Assembly (NCBI GenBank): GCA_044225555.1
Contig: JBGAIM010000008.1
Span: 1 to 64,000 of the forward strand
Direction of reading: 5' to 3'
Length of the DNA: 64,000 bases
From: JADLHS01 sp044225555
GTDB taxonomy: Bacteria > Verrucomicrobiota > Verrucomicrobiia > Limisphaerales > JADLHS01
A program made the translations under genes and the position numbers. The notes under the pieces were generated by a model. That model worked only from the letters and a program-made list of their open reading frames with translations, did not search any database and had not been told where the DNA came from. How positions within the stretch are numbered: the first letter of the stretch is position 1; each line of letters begins with the position of its first letter. This document shows, piece after piece, positions 15,710 to 24,672 of the stretch.

Positions 15710-16450
15710 TCAGAACGTCGGCGCATCCGGCACCCGCGGAGCATCGGCGATTTGCGGGCGCGGCGTCCACGTGTAAGTCGAATTGGCAGCGGGTGTGGAG
15801 GTGATTTGACTCTGGACCGGTGCCTGCGGTTGCGCCTGCGGCGTCGGTTGGACTTGAACCTGCGACTGGGGCGTCGTTTGCACCGCGACAACTTCCTTGG
15901 CCTGTTTCTTCGATGCCAGCTCGGCGACACCACCCAAAACCAATCCTGCCGCCGCACCGATGGCCGCGCCTTTGCCGGCTTGTTCGTTGCCCGCACCGAT
16001 CAACGCACCGGAAGCCGCGCCGAGCAACGTGCCGCTCACAACGTAGTTGGGGCGTGTGGGGCGGTAGTAGTAGCCCGGCGCGGTATAAGCGTTAGGTGCG
16101 TAGTAAACGTAAACTGAACTGCTGGAGTCTGCGTAGCCGTAACCGAGGTTGACCGTGGTGGCCGGGGTGTAAACGTAAGGTTGCTCGGCATAATATTCAT
16201 TTTGCCGCGCTTGACCAACGAGCGCCCCGGCGAGCAAACCCACGCCCGCACCGATGGCCGCGCCCTGGCCGGAAAAACCGTTGCCGCAACCATAGTAGTT
16301 GTATCCGCAGCTATTGTTGCCGCTGCCGCCGATCAGTCCGCCCATGAGGCTGCCAAACATCGCGCCGTTGAGGGCTTCGGGGCTGAAGAGTTGCGCCGGT
16401 GCCGAGAGCAAGCTAGCGCTGGCCATGAAGGTCAAAATTGTCCTTTTCAT
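15710..16450 (-). CDS. Glycine-zipper envelope protein
   Basis: 246 residues. A signal peptide (MKRTILTFMASASLLSAPAQ) is followed by two glycine-zipper pairs: GAMFGSLMGGLIGG plus GAAIGAGVGLLAGALVG (about 30-82), and GTLLGAASGALIGAG plus GAAIGAAAGLVLGG (about 140-175). Between them is a Tyr-rich segment (about 85-135). The tail is Gln/Pro/Val-rich and low complexity. Glycine zippers form tightly packed membrane helices and are common in outer-membrane proteins of unknown role. The gene lies upstream of the LpoB cluster on the same strand, separated by the ACCACGGATG repeat. Confidence 0.8.
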   Translation of the reverse strand: MKRTILTFMASASLLSAPAQLFSPEALNGAMFGSLMGGLIGGSGNNSCGYNYYGCGNGFSGQGAAIGAGVGLLAGALVGQARQNEYYAEQPYVYTPATTVNLGYGYADSSSSVYVYYAPNAYTAPGYYYRPTRPNYVVSGTLLGAASGALIGAGNEQAGKGAAIGAAAGLVLGGVAELASKKQAKEVVAVQTTPQSQVQVQPTPQAQPQAPVQSQITSTPAANSTYTWTPRPQIADAPRVPDAPTF

Positions 16451-16541
16451 AACAACCGTCGGTTCGACGAAAGCATCCCGCCTTTATTCGTCCCCGCAGA
16501 ATAGCACGATTGCAGGAAGGCGTAAATCCCGGTGGGGAGGC

Positions 16542-17492
16542 TCAATTCACCACATTCCTCGGTTTTCCAGCCAGGAACGCACGGACATTGTCCACCGCCA
16601 CGTGCAACAGCCGGGCGCGGGCCGCGTGCGTGCCCCAGGCGTTGTGCGGTGTGACGAGGCAGTTCCTGGCACGAAGCAATGGATTGTCGGCGGGCGGCGG
16701 CTCGCAGGACAACACATCAACCGCCGCTCCCGCTAGTTGCCCGGAATCCAGGGCCGCAGCGAGCGCGGCTTCGTCCACGAGTGGACCACGACTGGTGTTG
16801 AGCAGAAACGCGGTGGGCTTCATCCGGGCCAGCCGCTCTGTGTTCACGAGTCGTTGTGTCTTGGGCGTCAGCGGGCAGTGCAAACTGACAACGTCGCTGG
16901 TACGAAAAAGAGTTTCGAGATCAACAAACTTTACGAACGGGGGTGCCGGCCTGGGCGAAGAGTTGTGCGCGATGACGTTCATCCCAAACGCGTGGGCGAT
17001 GTCTGCCACGGCGGCACCGATGCGGCCAAATCCCACCAGGCCCATCGTCAAACCGTCCAGTTCAACGAGTGGGAAATCCCAGAAACACCAATCCGTCGCG
17101 TGCGTCCAGGCCCCGTTGCGAACGCGATGGGCGTGATGGCCGACGCGATTGGTGAGTTCGAGTAACAGCGCGAACGTCGCCTGCGCCACGGAGCGCGTGC
17201 CGTAGGCGGGCACATTGGTGACCGGAATGCCGCGTTCGCTTGCGGCGGTGAGATCAACCACATTCGTTCCGGTCGCGAGCACGCCGATGTATTTCAGCTT
17301 GGGCAACGCGGCGATTTCCGTGCGGCCCAGCGCGGTCTTGTTCGTCAGGACGATTTCCGCCTGCGCGGCGCGCCTGGTGGTTTCCGCCGGCGCAGTGCGC
17401 TCATGGATTTCACATGGCCCGAGTTGCTTCAGTTCGTCCCAACTGAGATCGCCCGGGTTGAGCGTATGACCGTCGAGCACGCAGATGTTCAT
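16542..17492 (-). CDS. D-2-hydroxyacid dehydrogenase (glycerate dehydrogenase/hydroxypyruvate reductase-like)
   Basis: 316 residues from ATG 17492. A longer frame extends upstream but lacks family sequence and would overlap the divergent gene. It has a Rossmann GLVGFGRIGAAV motif, the NAD-domain entry VPAYGTRSVAQATFALLLELTNRVG, catalytic Arg in SLHCPLT-x(n)-LNTSRGPLVDE, and a final TPHNAWGT that carries the catalytic His. The start MNICVLDGHTLNPGDLSWDEL matches HprA-type glycerate dehydrogenases closely. The likely reaction is NADH-dependent reduction of hydroxypyruvate to D-glycerate. Exact specificity is inferred. It is divergent from the zinc-ribbon gene, 72 bases away. Confidence 0.85.
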   Translation of the reverse strand: MNICVLDGHTLNPGDLSWDELKQLGPCEIHERTAPAETTRRAAQAEIVLTNKTALGRTEIAALPKLKYIGVLATGTNVVDLTAASERGIPVTNVPAYGTRSVAQATFALLLELTNRVGHHAHRVRNGAWTHATDWCFWDFPLVELDGLTMGLVGFGRIGAAVADIAHAFGMNVIAHNSSPRPAPPFVKFVDLETLFRTSDVVSLHCPLTPKTQRLVNTERLARMKPTAFLLNTSRGPLVDEAALAAALDSGQLAGAAVDVLSCEPPPADNPLLRARNCLVTPHNAWGTHAARARLLHVAVDNVRAFLAGKPRNVVN

Positions 17493-17564
17493 GCGGCAAG
17501 GATAGAATTGCCGTCGCGCGAGTGAAAGCTTGGCGAGGCCGTTCGAGTTTGTAGAATCGCAGCC

Positions 17565-17867
17565 ATGAGTGTGGCGACACGACATTGCTGGAAGTGCGGA
17601 GTGGAATACAAGAATCGCAGTTCGCCGGGCCGCTCCGAAACGTGCGATTGCGGCGCGGAACTCAAGGTCTGTTTGAATTGTGTGAGCTACGATCCCACCG
17701 TGGCCTACAAATGCCGCGATCGCCGCGCCGAGCCGGTGGAGGAAAAGCACCTCGCCAATTATTGCGAATGGTTCGAGCTGGCCAAGCGAGTCTTTGTCGC
17801 ACCCGCCGAGGAAAAGTTTCGCGCGGACAAGGCGCGCGATAATTTCAAGAAACTGCTGGGGGATTGA
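17565..17867 (+). CDS. Small zinc-ribbon-like conserved protein
   Basis: 100 residues, no signal peptide. Cysteines occur as HCWKC (C-x2-C) near the start, TCDCG, and KVCLNC (C-x2-C), consistent with one zinc ribbon over about residues 8-40. A conserved-looking CRDRRAEPVEEKHLANYCEWFEL block and a charged C-terminal helix (EEKFRADKARDNFKKLL) follow. I recognise this as a type of small conserved protein in planctomycetes and verrucomicrobia but know no function. It is divergent from the dehydrogenase gene. Confidence 0.7.
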   Translation: MSVATRHCWKCGVEYKNRSSPGRSETCDCGAELKVCLNCVSYDPTVAYKCRDRRAEPVEEKHLANYCEWFELAKRVFVAPAEEKFRADKARDNFKKLLGD

Positions 17868-17942
17868 CCAGACTAAAGCCTCTTAGCGCCTGTATCAAAA
17901 TGCCGTTGGCCATGGGCTGGCGGTAAGAAATGGCGCGCTAGC

Positions 17943-18026
17943 GTCTTGGACTGCGGCAGCCCTCTGCCGCTTTCCCAGCGCGAGCCTGCGGGCCAAAAGC
18001 GGCAGAGGGCTGCCGCAGTCCAAGAC
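17943..18026. repeat. Perfect 31-bp inverted repeat
   Basis: Arms 17943-17973 and 17996-18026 are exact reverse complements of each other (beginning GTCTTGGACTGCGGCAGCCC), separated by 22 bases. The element lies in the 377-base gap before acs. It carries no frame of its own. The perfect match suggests recent insertion or active maintenance. Confidence 0.85.
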
Positions 18027-18082
18027 CTCCCGGAAGGCGATATGCCCATCCGATTCAGCGCTCAACTTCATTCTGTTACACG

Positions 18083-18171
18083 CTCTTAATCGTAGTCTTC
18101 ATCTTTTTCTTAATCCTTTGGGAAAGCCCGAACGCGATTAAGATTACGATGAAGAGTAAGATTAGGAGCGG
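18083..18171. repeat. AT-rich TTAATC/GATTAAG palindromic repeat (copy 1)
   Basis: The left arm CTTAATCGTAGTCTTCATC and the right side GATTAAGATTACGATGAAGA form an imperfect palindrome around GGGAAAGCCCG. The 20 bases 18136-18155 recur exactly at 36260-36279. It is much more AT-rich than the surrounding DNA. It ends about 75 bases before the acs start. Confidence 0.7.
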
Positions 18172-18244
18172 GAAGCCCTGCGATTGACACCACGCGCCGA
18201 TTTTGCGGAAATGGGCCGCACAATTACGCAAGCCCATACGCATT

Positions 18245-20227
18245 ATGACGCAACCTGCAAAAGCCATCTCGACCGAATCGTTACAGCAAGAAGGCCGAAC
18301 TTATCCACCGTCCGCTGACGCAGTGAAGCGCGCGTACTTCAACGCTGACGCTTACCAGAAAATGTATGAACGCTCGGTCAAGGAATCCGACGCGTTCTGG
18401 CTGGAACAATGCTACACGCTGGAGTGGTTTCAAAAGCCGACCGTCGCGCGCAAATACACTTGGGACACGACTGGACGCCGGATTCAGCACACCTGGTTCG
18501 ACGACGGCGTGTTGAATGTAAGCGTCAACTGCTTGGACCGTCATCTCAAGACCTCCATTCGCAACAAGACGGCGATCATCTGGCAGGGCGAAGGCGAGGA
18601 TGAGGTGCAGAAGCTCACCTATGAGCAACTTCATCGCGAAACCTGCAAGTTCGCCAATGTCCTGAAATCCCTCGGCATCACGAAAGGCGACCGCGTCTCC
18701 ATTTACATGCCCATGGTGCCGGAGGCTGCGGTGGCCATGCTCGCCTGCACGCGCATCGGGGCGATTCACTCCATCGTCTTCGGCGGGTTCAGCGCGGATT
18801 CACTTGCAGGACGCATCAATGATTCCACCTGCAAACTCCTGATCACGGCAAATGCCGGTGTGCGCGGCGGAAAGCCAATTCACCTCAAGGACATCGCCGA
18901 CAACGCACTGGCGCACACGCCGACCATCGAGAAAGTCGTCGTGTTCAAACGCAACGACACGCCCTGCCACATGACGGCGGGCCGCGACCTTTGGTATCAC
19001 GACCTAATGGCGATGGCATCGGCTGATTGCGCGCCCGAGCAAATGAAAGCGGAAGATTATCTCTTCATGCTCTATACGAGCGGCTCGACCGGGAAGCCCA
19101 AGGGCGTCGTGCATTCCACCGCCGGATATTTGCTCCACGCCGCGCTCACGCACAAATACGTTTTCGATGTTCACGATGACGACGTTTATTTCTGCACCGC
19201 GGATATCGGCTGGGTCACTGGTCACAGCTATCTCGTTTATGGCCCGCTCTGCAATGGCGCGACGACGCTGATGTTCGAGGGCATTCCCACATTCCCGGAA
19301 GCCGGACGTTTTTGGAAGATCGTTGAGAAGTTCAAAGTCACCGCGTTCTACACCGCGCCGACGGCCATTCGCTCGCTCATTCGCTTGGGCGAAGCATGGC
19401 CGGGTAAATATGACCTCAGTTCGCTGCGCGTGCTCGGGTCCGTCGGCGAGCCGATTAATCCCGAAGCGTGGATGTGGTATCACCGTGTCATCGGGAAAGG
19501 TCGTTGCCCCATCGTGGATACGTGGTGGCAGACGGAAACGGGCGGCATCCTCATCAGCGCGTTGCCCGGCGCGCACACATTGAAACCCGGCAGCGCGAGC
19601 CGGCCTTTCTTCGGCGTCGAACCGGTGGTGTTGCGCGATGACGGCACGGAATGTTCACCGAACGAAGGTGGCAAGCTTTGCATCAAAAAGCCCTGGCCCG
19701 GCATCATGCGCACAACGTGGGGCGACCACGATCGTTTCATTGACACTTATTTCACGATGTTCAAAAACCTCTACTTCACCGGCGACGGTTGCCGTGTGGA
19801 TGCGGATGGTGATTACTGGCTGATGGGTCGCGTGGACGACGTGGTGAACGTTTCCGGTCACCGCATCGGCACGGCGGAAGTCGAGAGCGCGCTCGTGAGC
19901 CATGAGAAAGTCGCGGAAGCCGCCGTTGCGCCGATGCCGCACGAGATCAAGGGCCAGGGCCTCTACGCCTTCATCACACTCAAGGATCACGTCGAACCAA
20001 GCGAAGAACTCAAAAAAGAACTTGCGCTGCACGTGCGGAAAGAGATCGGGCCGATTGCCGTGCCGGATAAGATCCAATTCGCTCCGGGCCTGCCCAAGAC
20101 ACGCTCCGGTAAAATCATGCGCCGTATCCTGCGCAAGATTGCCGAGGATCATCCCGATCAAATCGGCGATACCACGACGTTGGCTGACCCACACGTGGTG
20201 GAGGCGTTGGTGAAGGGGAAGCAGTAG
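18245..20227 (+). CDS. acs: Acetyl-CoA synthetase
   Basis: A 660-residue AMP-forming acetate-CoA ligase (acetate + ATP + CoA to acetyl-CoA), cytoplasmic. ANL-superfamily motifs are in order: the N-terminal ACS domain, A3 phosphate loop YTSGSTGKPKGVVHS (about 277-291), A5 TWWQTETGG, A8 hinge VDDVVNVSGHRIGTAEVE, and A10 TRSGKIMRR with the Lys that is acetylated in other Acs enzymes. Length matches the family (about 650). ATG 18245 (MTQPAKA) is preferred; an in-frame start 14 codons upstream adds residues outside the family pattern. Two repeat elements precede it. Transketolase follows on the same strand. Confidence 0.95.
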   Translation: MTQPAKAISTESLQQEGRTYPPSADAVKRAYFNADAYQKMYERSVKESDAFWLEQCYTLEWFQKPTVARKYTWDTTGRRIQHTWFDDGVLNVSVNCLDRHLKTSIRNKTAIIWQGEGEDEVQKLTYEQLHRETCKFANVLKSLGITKGDRVSIYMPMVPEAAVAMLACTRIGAIHSIVFGGFSADSLAGRINDSTCKLLITANAGVRGGKPIHLKDIADNALAHTPTIEKVVVFKRNDTPCHMTAGRDLWYHDLMAMASADCAPEQMKAEDYLFMLYTSGSTGKPKGVVHSTAGYLLHAALTHKYVFDVHDDDVYFCTADIGWVTGHSYLVYGPLCNGATTLMFEGIPTFPEAGRFWKIVEKFKVTAFYTAPTAIRSLIRLGEAWPGKYDLSSLRVLGSVGEPINPEAWMWYHRVIGKGRCPIVDTWWQTETGGILISALPGAHTLKPGSASRPFFGVEPVVLRDDGTECSPNEGGKLCIKKPWPGIMRTTWGDHDRFIDTYFTMFKNLYFTGDGCRVDADGDYWLMGRVDDVVNVSGHRIGTAEVESALVSHEKVAEAAVAPMPHEIKGQGLYAFITLKDHVEPSEELKKELALHVRKEIGPIAVPDKIQFAPGLPKTRSGKIMRRILRKIAEDHPDQIGDTTTLADPHVVEALVKGKQ

Positions 20228-20313
20228 AGCGGTCTGCCGTTGAATTCGGCCAGTCCATTCTCCCTTTTTTCATTCTTGGCCTCCAGCCGGGGTTCACGTA
20301 ACCTGCGCGCTCC

Positions 20314-22155
20314 ATGATTGAAACTGACATTGAATTGCTGAAGGGAATCGCGAACCAGTTGCGGATCCATTCGATTTCTTCGACCACCACCGCCGGCAGC
20401 GGCCATCCCACCACCTGCTGTTCCATGGCGGACCTGATGGCCGCCTTGTTCTTCGGTCACATGCGCTACGACGCGAAGAATCCCAAGTTCCACAACAACG
20501 ATCGCTTCATCCTCTCCAAAGGCCACGCCGCGCCGATTCTTTACGCCGCGTGGGCCGAGGCCGGATTATTTCCGGTGGAAGAACTCCAGAAGCTGCGCCG
20601 CATTGATTCGGATCTTGAAGGTCATCCGACGCCGCGCCTGTCGTTCGCCGATGTGGCGACCGGGTCACTCGGTCAGGGGCTGGGCATCGGTGTCGGCGTG
20701 GCGCTCGCTGGTCGCCTCGACAAGCTGGATTACAACACCTACGTGATGCTTGGTGACGGCGAATCGGCCGAGGGCGCCGTGTGGGAGGCCGCCTCACTCG
20801 CGGGCGTTTACAAGCTGAACAATCTCATCGCGATCATCGACTGCAATCGCCTCGGTCAAAGCCAGGCCACGGCGTTCGGTCATGACATTGGCGTTTATCG
20901 CAAACGCTTCGAAGCGTTCGGCTGGCGCGTCGAAACGTTGGATGATGGCCACGACATCGAGGAAATTCTCGAAGTGTTGAGCGGTGTCGGTCTGGATGAC
21001 AAGCCGCTTTGCATCATTGCCAAGACCTACAAAGGTGCCGGCGTTTCGTTCCTGCAAGACAAGGACGGCTGGCATGGCAAGCCGTTGAACAAGGAAGAGG
21101 CGGCTAAAGCCATCGCGGAATTGCAGCCCAGTGCCAAGTCGGCTGCGGGCGTGGTCATTCCCGCCCCCAAAGCGCTACCGGCACCGGCCAACGCTGTGCC
21201 CGCAAGCTTTCCGCCCATCAGCTACAAACTGGGCGATCTGATCGCCACGCGCGAAGCCTACGGTGCCGCGCTCGTCCGTGTGGGCGAGGCCGACCAGCGG
21301 GTCGTCGCGATGGATGGTGACACGAAGAATTCCACCTACGCCGAGAAGTTCTTCAAGAAGTTCCCGGAGCGTTTCACGGAATGTTACATCGCAGAACAAA
21401 ACCTGGTGGCCGTGGCCATCGGTTTCGGCACGCGCGGCAAGGTGCCGTTTGCGTCCACGTTTGCGACGTTCTTCACTCGCGCCTTTGACCATATTCGCGT
21501 CGCGGGCATTTCGATGGCGAACCTCAAGCTCGTCGGCTCGCACGTCGGGGTGAGCATTGGCGAGGACGGACCGTCGCAGATGGCCTTGGAAGATCTCGCC
21601 ATGATGCGTGCAGTGGCCGGCAGTGTGGTTTTCTATCCGAGCGACGCTGTGAGCACCGAGAAACTGCTCGAAGTGATGGCGCTCAATCGCGGCATCTTCT
21701 TCCTGCGCACCTCGCGTCCAAAGACGCCGGTAATCTACGGCAACGACGAAAAATTCCCCATCGGCGGCGCCAAAGTCGTTCGCCAGAATGCCGGTGACAA
21801 AGTCACGGTGGTGGCTGCGGGCGTGACGTTGCACGAAGCTGTCAAAGCTGCGGACGCGCTCGCCAAGGAAGGCATCGGCATCACGGTCATTGACGCTTAT
21901 TGCGTGAAGCCGCTGGGCAAGGATGTAATCAAGGCCGCTGCTGCCAAGACGAACAATGTCGTGGTGACGGTTGAAGAGCATTACGCCGAGGGCGGTTTGG
22001 GCGACGCGGTCGCGGGTGAACTGAGTGTCGAAGGCGTGAAAGTTCACAAGCTGGCGGTGCGCGAATTGCCACGTTCCGGCAAGGCGGAGGAGTTGCTCGC
22101 CAAGTTCGGGATTGATGCGGCCGGGATTGTGAAGAAGGTCAAATCGCTAGCCTGA
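20314..22155 (+). CDS. tkt: Transketolase
   Basis: A 613-residue single-chain transketolase, moving two-carbon ketol units in the pentose phosphate pathway with thiamine diphosphate. Motifs are SGHPTTCCSMADLMAALF and LSKGHAAPILYAA at the N-terminus, the ThDP/Mg site GDGESAEGAVWEAA (about 148-161), and the pyrimidine-domain catalytic Glu in ECYIAEQNLVAVAIGF. It has the shorter layout seen in animal and some bacterial transketolases (about 620) rather than the 660-residue E. coli TktA type. An Ala/Pro-rich linker joins the two domains near residues 275-300. Confidence 0.92.
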   Translation: MIETDIELLKGIANQLRIHSISSTTTAGSGHPTTCCSMADLMAALFFGHMRYDAKNPKFHNNDRFILSKGHAAPILYAAWAEAGLFPVEELQKLRRIDSDLEGHPTPRLSFADVATGSLGQGLGIGVGVALAGRLDKLDYNTYVMLGDGESAEGAVWEAASLAGVYKLNNLIAIIDCNRLGQSQATAFGHDIGVYRKRFEAFGWRVETLDDGHDIEEILEVLSGVGLDDKPLCIIAKTYKGAGVSFLQDKDGWHGKPLNKEEAAKAIAELQPSAKSAAGVVIPAPKALPAPANAVPASFPPISYKLGDLIATREAYGAALVRVGEADQRVVAMDGDTKNSTYAEKFFKKFPERFTECYIAEQNLVAVAIGFGTRGKVPFASTFATFFTRAFDHIRVAGISMANLKLVGSHVGVSIGEDGPSQMALEDLAMMRAVAGSVVFYPSDAVSTEKLLEVMALNRGIFFLRTSRPKTPVIYGNDEKFPIGGAKVVRQNAGDKVTVVAAGVTLHEAVKAADALAKEGIGITVIDAYCVKPLGKDVIKAAAAKTNNVVVTVEEHYAEGGLGDAVAGELSVEGVKVHKLAVRELPRSGKAEELLAKFGIDAAGIVKKVKSLA

Positions 22156-22174
22156 AAACAGCTCTTTGCGAGCC

Positions 22175-23311
22175 ATGAAAGTGCTCGTCACCGCAGCCCT
22201 GCTGATACTCAGCGCGGCTGCGGTTTTTTCGGCCCCGACCCCGAAGTGCCGCGTCTGCGAGCAACCGATTCCCGGGGAGTTCTTCTTCGTCAAAGACAAG
22301 GCGCGCGGCGGGAAGTTCGAGGTTTGCACCAATTGTGTCAGCCTGACCACGCGTTGTTTCTCCTGCAGCCTGCCGGTCAAGACCGGGTTCACCACGCTCG
22401 CGGACGGGCGGTTGCTTTGCACGTATTGTGCGAAGGATGCCATCACGCAGGATGAAGAGGCGCGCACTGTTTGCTGGGAGGCCCGCGATGCCCTGGATCG
22501 TTTGTTCGCCCGGTTTCTGACTTTCCCGCGCACCAACCTCAGTGTGACGATTGTGGACCGGTTCACGTTGGACAGTCTGTTCAAGTCACCGGGATACGCG
22601 CAGCAATGTACTTCCGTCTTCGGCGCCACGCGCACCCATCCGTTTGGCGAGGGGAAATATATCCATGCCATCAGTATCCTGAGCGGGTTGAGCAGGCCGC
22701 GATTGGAGGCGGTGGCCGCGCACGAGTTCGCGCACGCGTGGCTCAATGAAAACCTCGCGCCTGCCCGCAAGGCGGCCTTGTCGCGCGAGGCGCTCGAGGG
22801 ATTTTGTGAATTGATCGCCTTCGATCTGATGCAGGAGCGCAACTACGATGTTGAAATGAACAGCATCAAGGAGAATCCCTACACTGCGGGCCAGATCGAA
22901 GCGTTTCTGGCGGCGGAAGCCACTCAGGGCTTCAATGCGGTGCAGGATTGGATCAAGGCCGGGGAAGCGACCAAGCTCGATGCGGCCGATCCCGATGGAA
23001 TTCGCGCGGTGCGTGACGAGCTTCCGGCCGTCCGAACCCCCCGGTCCGCCAGCGCTGGCGTGCCGGTTTATTATTCGTATGATGCAGCGCCCGCGTTGCC
23101 CGACAAGCTGACGCTCAAGAATATTTCCGGCCTCCCGGCCCGGCGGCTGGCGATCATCAACGACCGGACGTTTGGCGTGAAGGATCTGGCGCTCATGAAA
23201 CTCGCCACCACGAACGTAATCATCCGCTGCGTCGAAATCCGCACCAATTCCGTGCTCATCCAGTTCGAGGAGACGGGCGAGAAGCAGGAATTGTTTCTGC
23301 CCGAGAATTAA
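22175..23311 (+). CDS. Secreted DA1-like metallopeptidase with zinc-finger module (copy 1)
   Basis: 378 residues with a signal peptide (MKVLVTAALLILSAAAVFSA). The first 80 mature residues hold four CxxC-type pairs (CRVC, CTNC, CFSC, CTYC), spaced like a LIM-type double zinc finger. Next comes a gluzincin-like peptidase domain: HEFAH at 183-187 in VAAHEFAHAWLNENL, then EGFCELIAF about 20 residues later, supplying the probable third zinc ligand. This order resembles plant DA1 (LIM domain plus HExxH peptidase). The C-terminal 80 residues (LTLKNISGLPARRLAIINDRTF) form a separate beta-rich domain. A paralogue follows immediately. Extracellular or periplasmic proteolysis is inferred. Confidence 0.75.
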   Translation: MKVLVTAALLILSAAAVFSAPTPKCRVCEQPIPGEFFFVKDKARGGKFEVCTNCVSLTTRCFSCSLPVKTGFTTLADGRLLCTYCAKDAITQDEEARTVCWEARDALDRLFARFLTFPRTNLSVTIVDRFTLDSLFKSPGYAQQCTSVFGATRTHPFGEGKYIHAISILSGLSRPRLEAVAAHEFAHAWLNENLAPARKAALSREALEGFCELIAFDLMQERNYDVEMNSIKENPYTAGQIEAFLAAEATQGFNAVQDWIKAGEATKLDAADPDGIRAVRDELPAVRTPRSASAGVPVYYSYDAAPALPDKLTLKNISGLPARRLAIINDRTFGVKDLALMKLATTNVIIRCVEIRTNSVLIQFEETGEKQELFLPEN

Positions 23312-23433
23312 GCCCACTGCCACCGCAAGCGGAAACATTTCAGGCACTGCGCTGGCACGCGGTTTCGACCCGACAAGGTGGTCCCCATGGGCCCGAGCTT
23401 GAAGTGGGTTCGCCGTTGGTATTTAATCTTGCC

Positions 23434-24672
23434 ATGCACATCAGGCCTCCTTTCCATCAAAGGTGCGCAAGCATCGGCAGGGGATGGGCAATGGTGTTCC
23501 TGATTTGGTTGCTGACACCTGCGCTCCTGGCCATCGAAGTTTGCGAGGTCTGCAAGAAGGAGATCCGGAGCGACACGATCATCACGATGACCGATGAAGT
23601 CACCCGCACCAAACACTATCTCTGCACTGATTGTCCGAAGCTCCCCAACCGGTGTTACCTGTGCAGCCTGCCGGTGTTGAAAGATTTCACCAGCTTGCCG
23701 GACGGGCGGGTTATCTGCCAGCGCGACGTCAAAGCCGTCATTATTGATGATAAGCAAGCCATTCAAATCTGCGAACAAGTAAAGGAAGAATTGGATCGTC
23801 AATTCATCCGGTTTACCTCATTCCCGACCACCAACGTAACCATCCACCTGATAGACCGCGTCAACCTGCAGGAAATATACAAGGTAATTGGAAGTGACTT
23901 TACCTGTCCGAATACCCGCGGCTATACCCGGCCCAAGACCAACGACAGCAAGCGCAGTTTTGAAATCGGCATTCTCTCGGGAATTCAGAAGGAGGAATTG
24001 ATCACTGTCTGTGTGCATGAATACGCGCACACCTGGATCTTCGAGAATGTGCCACCCGCTCGTGAGAAAACCATCGGCGGCGATGCCGTGGAAGGGTTTT
24101 GCGAGTTGCTGGCCTACCTATACGCCGAACAGCACGGCTTGGTGGCCGGCAAATCCAACATCCTGGCAAATTTCTACACCCGCGGGCAGGTCCATCTGTT
24201 CATCAGGGCCGAACAGATGTTTGGTTTCAACGAAATCGTCGAGTGGATGAAATACGGTGACAGTCCACTGCTGCTGACCAATGATCTCCAACGCGTCAGG
24301 CAACTGGATTTCGCTGCGGCAACCGGCCCCCGGTCAAATGGCCTTCACAAGGCGGATTCCCCCGTCGCCAGTAACACCAACTTGCCGACCGCATTCACCA
24401 ACCTGCCCATCGCCTACCCAGAAACCCTTACACTCAAAAGCATCTCCGGCCCACCCACCCGTCAGTTGGTCATCATCAATGACCGGACCTTGGGAAAGAA
24501 CGACCAAGCCACGATGAGACTGGCCGCCACCAACGTCCTCATCCGCTGTCTCGAGATCCGCACCAACTCGGTGCTTATTCGGATCGAGGCGACGGGCGAA
24601 AATCAGGAGTTGTTTCTACGGAGAAATCAGGCCAGTCAGTCGTTGTGGATCCAGCCTTTGCCGGGAACGTAA
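23434..24672 (+). CDS. Secreted DA1-like metallopeptidase with zinc-finger module (copy 2)
   Basis: 412 residues from ATG 23434; GTG 23404 or ATG 23488 are alternatives, and the signal peptide core is VFLIWLLTPALLA. It has the same layout as the preceding gene: CEVCKKEI, CTDC and CYLCSLPV zinc-binding pairs, peptidase motif HEYAH (195-199) in VCVHEYAHTW, EGFCELLAYLYAEQHG, and the same C-terminal block LTLKSISGPPTRQLVIINDRTLG. Shared order and motifs show tandem duplication, with clear divergence. The last 37 bases overlap a small lipoprotein gene on the other strand, so the C-terminal tail after about residue 400 may be unusual. Confidence 0.75.
   Translation: MHIRPPFHQRCASIGRGWAMVFLIWLLTPALLAIEVCEVCKKEIRSDTIITMTDEVTRTKHYLCTDCPKLPNRCYLCSLPVLKDFTSLPDGRVICQRDVKAVIIDDKQAIQICEQVKEELDRQFIRFTSFPTTNVTIHLIDRVNLQEIYKVIGSDFTCPNTRGYTRPKTNDSKRSFEIGILSGIQKEELITVCVHEYAHTWIFENVPPAREKTIGGDAVEGFCELLAYLYAEQHGLVAGKSNILANFYTRGQVHLFIRAEQMFGFNEIVEWMKYGDSPLLLTNDLQRVRQLDFAAATGPRSNGLHKADSPVASNTNLPTAFTNLPIAYPETLTLKSISGPPTRQLVIINDRTLGKNDQATMRLAATNVLIRCLEIRTNSVLIRIEATGENQELFLRRNQASQSLWIQPLPGT

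Noticed and set aside
18076..18267. 63-aa minus-strand frame with a hydrophobic segment before acs
   Set aside because: It lies on the AT-rich palindromic repeat; the hydrophobic run comes from the repeat, and the frame is not seen at the second repeat copy.
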